Assembly: GCF_032380655.1 (NCBI RefSeq)
Contig: NZ_JAWDIY010000005.1
Location: 1 to 64,000 of the forward strand
DNA from: Diplocloster hominis
Lineage (GTDB): Bacteria > Bacillota > Clostridia > Lachnospirales > Lachnospiraceae
Reading direction: 5' to 3'
DNA: 64,000 bases
Positions 60,908 through 64,000 of the stretch are shown here, one piece after another. Under the pieces are notes generated by a model, which searched no databases, was not told the DNA's origin, and saw only the letters and a list, made by a program, of their open reading frames with translations. Position numbers and translations under genes: made by a program. The stretch's first letter is position 1. Each line of letters starts with the position of its first letter.

Positions 60908-61588
60908 ATGGAAATAAACAGATATCTGGATCATGCAATCCTGAACCCGGAAATGACAACAGAAGAAGTAAAAGCATCCATAGAAGAAGCCATCCACTAT
61001 GAGACCAAGACTGTATGCGTCAGAGGCTGCGATATCAAAATGGCAGTGGAAATGTGCCGGGGAACCAACACGGAGGTATGCTGTGTGCTGGATTTCCCTC
61101 ACGGACATGGAGGAAAAGAAGCCAAAGCTGCCCTGGCCGACATCTATACGAAACAGGGAGCCGTGGAAGTGGACATGGTAATGAATTACGGCTTTGCCCG
61201 TTCCGGAGCCTGGGACAAAGTAGAGGAAGAAATCGAGGCAGTCACGAAGGCAGCCCACCAGAACGGTGCCATAGTTAAAGTAATCCTGGAAACCAGCCAG
61301 CTAAGCCAGGATCAGATCGCCAAAGCCACCGAGTGCAGCATCCGGGCTCACGCCGACTTCGTAAAAACCTCCACCGGTTTCCACGGCGAAGGCGCTACCG
61401 TAGAGGCGGTCCAGACCATGCTGGACACCGCCCGCGGCAGAATCAAAGTAAAACCCTCCGGCGGAATCCGCAACCTGGAGACAGCCCTCAAATTTGTAGA
61501 GATGGGTGTAGACCGGCTGGGTGTAGGCTGCAATTCGACCCGTGTTATCTGCGGGGGAGCAGAGGCCTGTGAATCTGCGGGGTATTAG
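60908..61588 (+). CDS. deoC: Deoxyribose-phosphate aldolase
   Basis: 226 residues. Class-I aldolase: RYLDHAILNPEMTTEEVKAS, VDMVMNYG, VKVILETSQLS and the Schiff-base Lys in DFVKTSTGF, then VKPSGGIRNLE and GCNSTRVI. It cleaves 2-deoxyribose 5-phosphate to glyceraldehyde 3-phosphate and acetaldehyde. Length is normal. Being the last gene of the island, with a PfkB kinase at the other end, it supports use of deoxyribose or a related aldol substrate. Confidence 0.93.
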   Translation: MEINRYLDHAILNPEMTTEEVKASIEEAIHYETKTVCVRGCDIKMAVEMCRGTNTEVCCVLDFPHGHGGKEAKAALADIYTKQGAVEVDMVMNYGFARSGAWDKVEEEIEAVTKAAHQNGAIVKVILETSQLSQDQIAKATECSIRAHADFVKTSTGFHGEGATVEAVQTMLDTARGRIKVKPSGGIRNLETALKFVEMGVDRLGVGCNSTRVICGGAEACESAGY

Positions 61589-61624
61589 GGAATACTGAGG
61601 GACTGTGGGGGGCTATAGGGGGCC

Positions 61625-61969
61625 GGAAGGGCAAGGCTCTGGAGGAGCGCCCCGTTCTGTCCGGGCAGCCTTCCTGGGGGAATCCGGTCCGCGGCGGAAT
61701 CATCCCTGGCCGGAAAGGCATCCGAAACGTATAAGGATTGCTAGCTACGAAGAAAAAAGAACCTTTTATTATCCATGTCTGTCTCAAACTCGCCAAAATA
61801 CGGCTCGGACAGTGAGACAGACATGGAAAGGTTCTTTTTTCTTCTACGCAAGCAATCCTAATACGTTTCGGATAGCCTTTCCGGCCAGGGATGATTCCGC
61901 CGCGGACCGGATTCCCCCAGGAAGGCTGCCCGGACAGAACGGGGCGCGCCTCCAGAACCTTGCCCTTCC
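61625..61969 (+). repeat. LIR6: long hairpin, left member of Unit III
   Basis: Starts 37 bp after deoC. Arms begin GGAAGGGCAAGGCTCTGGAG. The apical cassette is 61785-61814 (CAAACTCGCC, six bases, CGGCTCGGACAGTG). Internal-loop motifs TGCTAGCTACGAAG and CTACGCAAGC match those of LIR1. It is followed by TTCCTGCTTATCAGCCGG, resembling the CCCTGCTTTAC exit motif of LIR1 and LIR3. Confidence 0.85.
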
Positions 61970-62100
61970 TGCTTATCAGCCGGCCATGAAGTTATGGTCG
62001 CTTATAAATTTTTATGCACAGAATGGCAAAATTTTGGTTCTGGTGAATCCGGGTTAGGTGCTATGTGGGACTATTCACGCTAATACGGTCGGGTTGTTGG

Positions 62101-62422
62101 GCTTGAGGGGGCGGGGCGGAAAGCCGGGGGGATTCGGGGCGGACTTTTCCTCTGCCGTCGGGGGCGGGATCTCTTCGGGGGCAGGAAACATTGAGAGGTC
62201 TTTGAAATTTCTTATAGGGCAGGATTTTTGCCAAGTCAGGGGCCACGCACTGTCTGAGCGGATGCGAGTTTGCGCGGCCCCTGACTGTCCTGGCAAAAAT
62301 GCTGGCCTATTAGAAATTCAAAGGTCCCTCGAAGTTTCCAGCCCCCGAAGAGATCCCGCCCCCGACGGCAGAGGAAAAGTCCGCCCCGAATCCCCCCGGC
62401 TTTCCGCCCCGCCCCCTCAAGC
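62101..62422 (-). repeat. LIR7: long hairpin with shortened apical cassette
   Basis: Arms GCTTGAGGGGGCGGGGCGGA and complement. The apex, 62248-62272, reads CACTGTCTGAGCGGATGCGAGTTTG, so the cassette is 25 instead of 30 nt with the central part reduced. It is the most divergent copy. Confidence 0.75.
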
Positions 62423-62548
62423 ATTATCCCCCAAACTCCCCGGCAAAAGTATTTGACCAGTTAGTATAATCATGGTAAAATGAATGGGAATTGAAAAGGC
62501 GGGAGGCTCGGGATCCGGGTCTCCTGTTAGATTAAGGAGTGGGTACCC

Positions 62549-63982
62549 ATTTCCAGATTGAAGTTTGGTGCGAAAATATTCCGCAGCCTTCGGGTGCGGA
62601 TTTTCCTGTTTCTGCTGGCGGTTGGAATTATTCCCTGTATTATTTTGAGAAACGGGATTCTGAACAGCTATGAGGACAGAGCTGTTTCGGTGCGTGGGAT
62701 GGACGTGCAGAATCAGCTGATGATATTGAGTAATCAGTTGATCTCGTCGGATTATATGCTGGATCAGTCGTCGGAGGTGATCAATGGTCAGCTGGATCAG
62801 CTGTCGAATATGTACGACGGGCGGATCTTGATTACGGACCGGAATTTTAAGATTATTAAGGACACCTATGGGCTGGATGAGGCCAAAACTATTGTCTCCG
62901 AAGAAGTGTTTAAGTGCTTTAAGGGGGAGAATATCGTTAATTATGATCCCGATAATCACTACATAGAGCTGACGGTTCCGATTAAGGACCAGACCAGCAA
63001 AGAGGTGATCGGGGTGATGATAACCAGTGTGTCTACGGACAGTATCATGGACAACCTGGATGTACTGGGGAGCAAATCTCTGGTGCTGGTGATTGCGATT
63101 TCAGCAGTGATTCTCATGATCGCGGTGTATCTGGCCAGCTTTTTTGTGAAGCCGTTCAGTCAGGTAACCCACTCGATCGAAGAGGTGAGCGAGGGATATG
63201 GGGATGAGAATAATCTGTCTATCCCGGGCTATGTGGAGACGGAGCAGCTGGCCGAGGCCTTTAACCGGATGCTGGCTCATATGAAGGTGTTAGATGACAG
63301 CCGGCAGGAATTTGTATCCAATGTGTCCCATGAGCTGAAGACACCCATTACCTCCATGAAGGTGCTGGCGGATTCGCTGCTGATGCAGGAGGATGCGCCG
63401 GTGGAGCTTTATAAGGAGTTTATGGGGGATATCGCCCAGGAGATCGACCGGGAGAGCCAGATTATCTCCGACCTGCTGTCCTTGGTTAAGTTAGATAAGA
63501 AGGCGTCGGATCTGAATATCGCCCAGGTAAATATCAATGAGATGCTGGAATCGATCCTGAAACGGTTAAGACCCATCGCGGCACAGCGGAACATTGAGCT
63601 GGTGTTCGAGAGTTTCCGGCCGGTGACCGCCGAGATCGATGAGGTGAAGTTAAGCCTCGCATTTTCTAATCTGGTGGAGAATGCGATCAAATACAACATC
63701 GACAACGGCTGGGTTCATGTTTCCCTCAATGCGGATCACAAATATTTCTATGTGAAGGTGTCGGATTCCGGAATGGGCATACCGGAGGAATCCGTGGAAC
63801 ATATCTTTGAGAGATTTTACCGGGTGGACAAATCCCGGTCCAGAGAAATCGGAGGAACCGGTCTGGGCCTTGCGATTACCCGCAGTGCGATCCTGATGCA
63901 CCGGGGAGCCATCAAAGTGTACAGTAAAGAGAACGAAGGAACTACATTTACGGTGCGGGTACCGCTTAATTATATCGCTTAG
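62549..63982 (+). CDS. Sensor histidine kinase (possible displaced partner of the 50-kb regulator)
   Basis: About 477 residues. Two membrane helices (about 12-35 and 180-200) flank a Cache-like sensor, followed by HAMP, HisKA NVSHELKTPITSMKVL and a HATPase (NLVENAIKYNI, GGTGLGLAITRS). The start is problematic. AAGGAG (62534-62539) is well placed only for an ATT codon at 62549, giving (I)SRLKFGAKIF; the first conventional start in frame is a TTG at 62558, 18 nt from the ribosome binding site. Either ATT is used or the ATG has mutated. No response-regulator gene precedes it here. Confidence 0.88.
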   Translation: MSRLKFGAKIFRSLRVRIFLFLLAVGIIPCIILRNGILNSYEDRAVSVRGMDVQNQLMILSNQLISSDYMLDQSSEVINGQLDQLSNMYDGRILITDRNFKIIKDTYGLDEAKTIVSEEVFKCFKGENIVNYDPDNHYIELTVPIKDQTSKEVIGVMITSVSTDSIMDNLDVLGSKSLVLVIAISAVILMIAVYLASFFVKPFSQVTHSIEEVSEGYGDENNLSIPGYVETEQLAEAFNRMLAHMKVLDDSRQEFVSNVSHELKTPITSMKVLADSLLMQEDAPVELYKEFMGDIAQEIDRESQIISDLLSLVKLDKKASDLNIAQVNINEMLESILKRLRPIAAQRNIELVFESFRPVTAEIDEVKLSLAFSNLVENAIKYNIDNGWVHVSLNADHKYFYVKVSDSGMGIPEESVEHIFERFYRVDKSRSREIGGTGLGLAITRSAILMHRGAIKVYSKENEGTTFTVRVPLNYIA

Positions 63983-63992
63983 GAGGGATAGA

Positions 63993-64000
63993 ATGCGAAA
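63993..64000 (+). CDS. Start of the next gene (cut by window edge)
   Basis: TAGGAGGGATAG followed by ATG CGA AA. Only three codons are visible; this is the downstream gene of the kinase operon. Confidence 0.5.

Larger units (their letters stand above)
61625..62422. mobile_element. Unit III: inverted pair LIR6/LIR7
   Basis: Two LIR hairpins in + then - orientation with a 130-bp spacer that holds no gene. They fill the gap between deoC and the histidine kinase. Same pairing order as Units I and II. Confidence 0.55.

Noticed and set aside
9685..62422. LIRs as a CRISPR array or as attC-type integron sites
   Set aside because: Copies are tens of kilobases apart with no regular spacers, no cas genes and no integrase, and the stems are much longer than attC sites.
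61605..62456. Open frames 61605-62057 and 62058-62456
   Set aside because: They run through LIR6 and LIR7 and have no ribosome binding site or recognisable domain.

Overview
This window looks like a chromosomal stretch of a Lachnospiraceae-type gut Clostridium (Bacillota). Supporting this are a SCIFF peptide with its radical SAM maturase, a fused SecDF, an enolase-secG-rnr-smpB-ssrA neighbourhood, AGGAGG-type ribosome binding sites with frequent GTG/TTG starts, OmpR-type two-component pairs, and medium G+C content. No rRNA, tRNA or CRISPR array was seen. The genus cannot be fixed from the sequence alone.

Layout. 1-311 is the edge of an IS4-family transposase. 0.7-3 kb holds a DUF2325 gene behind two palindromic operators and an ABC-F ATPase. 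3.0-9.4 kb is the translation-quality-control and housekeeping block (tmRNA, a proline-rich repeat protein, DUF434, SmpB, RNase R, SecG, enolase). 10.6-21.5 kb carries hydrolases, an NlpC/P60 wall hydrolase, adenine deaminase, a nicotinamidase-like protein, an aminotransferase, an MFS transporter and a tiny FeoB-associated Cys-rich protein. 21.9-27.3 kb has DedA, a glycosyltransferase, a DUF374 acyltransferase-like protein and a two-component pair. 29.6-33.6 kb has a SPOR amidase, what looks like a degenerate Tad-pilus ATPase cluster, and a truncated sigma-like protein. 33.7-41.6 kb has CorC, TIGR04086, SCIFF plus maturase, SecDF and RecJ. 41.6-46.9 kb is a two-component plus FtsX-type ABC module. 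Then come RNase P RNA, a solute-binding protein, a YdcZ-like protein, a ComEA-like protein and an OmpR regulator. 51.2-61.6 kb is a sugar-uptake and catabolism island (ribose-type ABC transporter, PfkB kinase, SDR, DeoR regulator, large ROK-like protein, epimerase, DeoC). 62.5 kb to the end is a histidine kinase and the start of the next gene.

The most striking structure is a family of seven very long hairpins (LIR1-LIR7, about 270-400 bp each) at 9685, 10188, 27353, 29108, 50832, 61625 and 62101. All share an almost invariant apical cassette: 30 nt in six copies and 25 nt in LIR7. It has the form CAAACTCGC, a short variable centre, then CGGCTC, two bases and ACAGTG. The arms differ between copies but stay nearly perfectly complementary within each copy. 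Six of the seven lie in three inverted pairs (+ then -). One pair brackets an A+T-richer foreign-looking gene, and another has an additional outer inverted repeat. One hairpin has itself been hit by a 114-bp perfect-palindrome MITE with an 8-bp target duplication. I see no transposase linked to the family and do not recognise it as a described element. It is the best candidate here for an undescribed mobile or structured-nucleic-acid system.

A second theme is remodelling. The regulator at 50010 and the kinase at 62.5 kb may be a two-component pair split by the sugar island, whose two ends both carry LIR hairpins. Start sites below are adjusted to ribosome binding sites where the longest reading frame was implausible.
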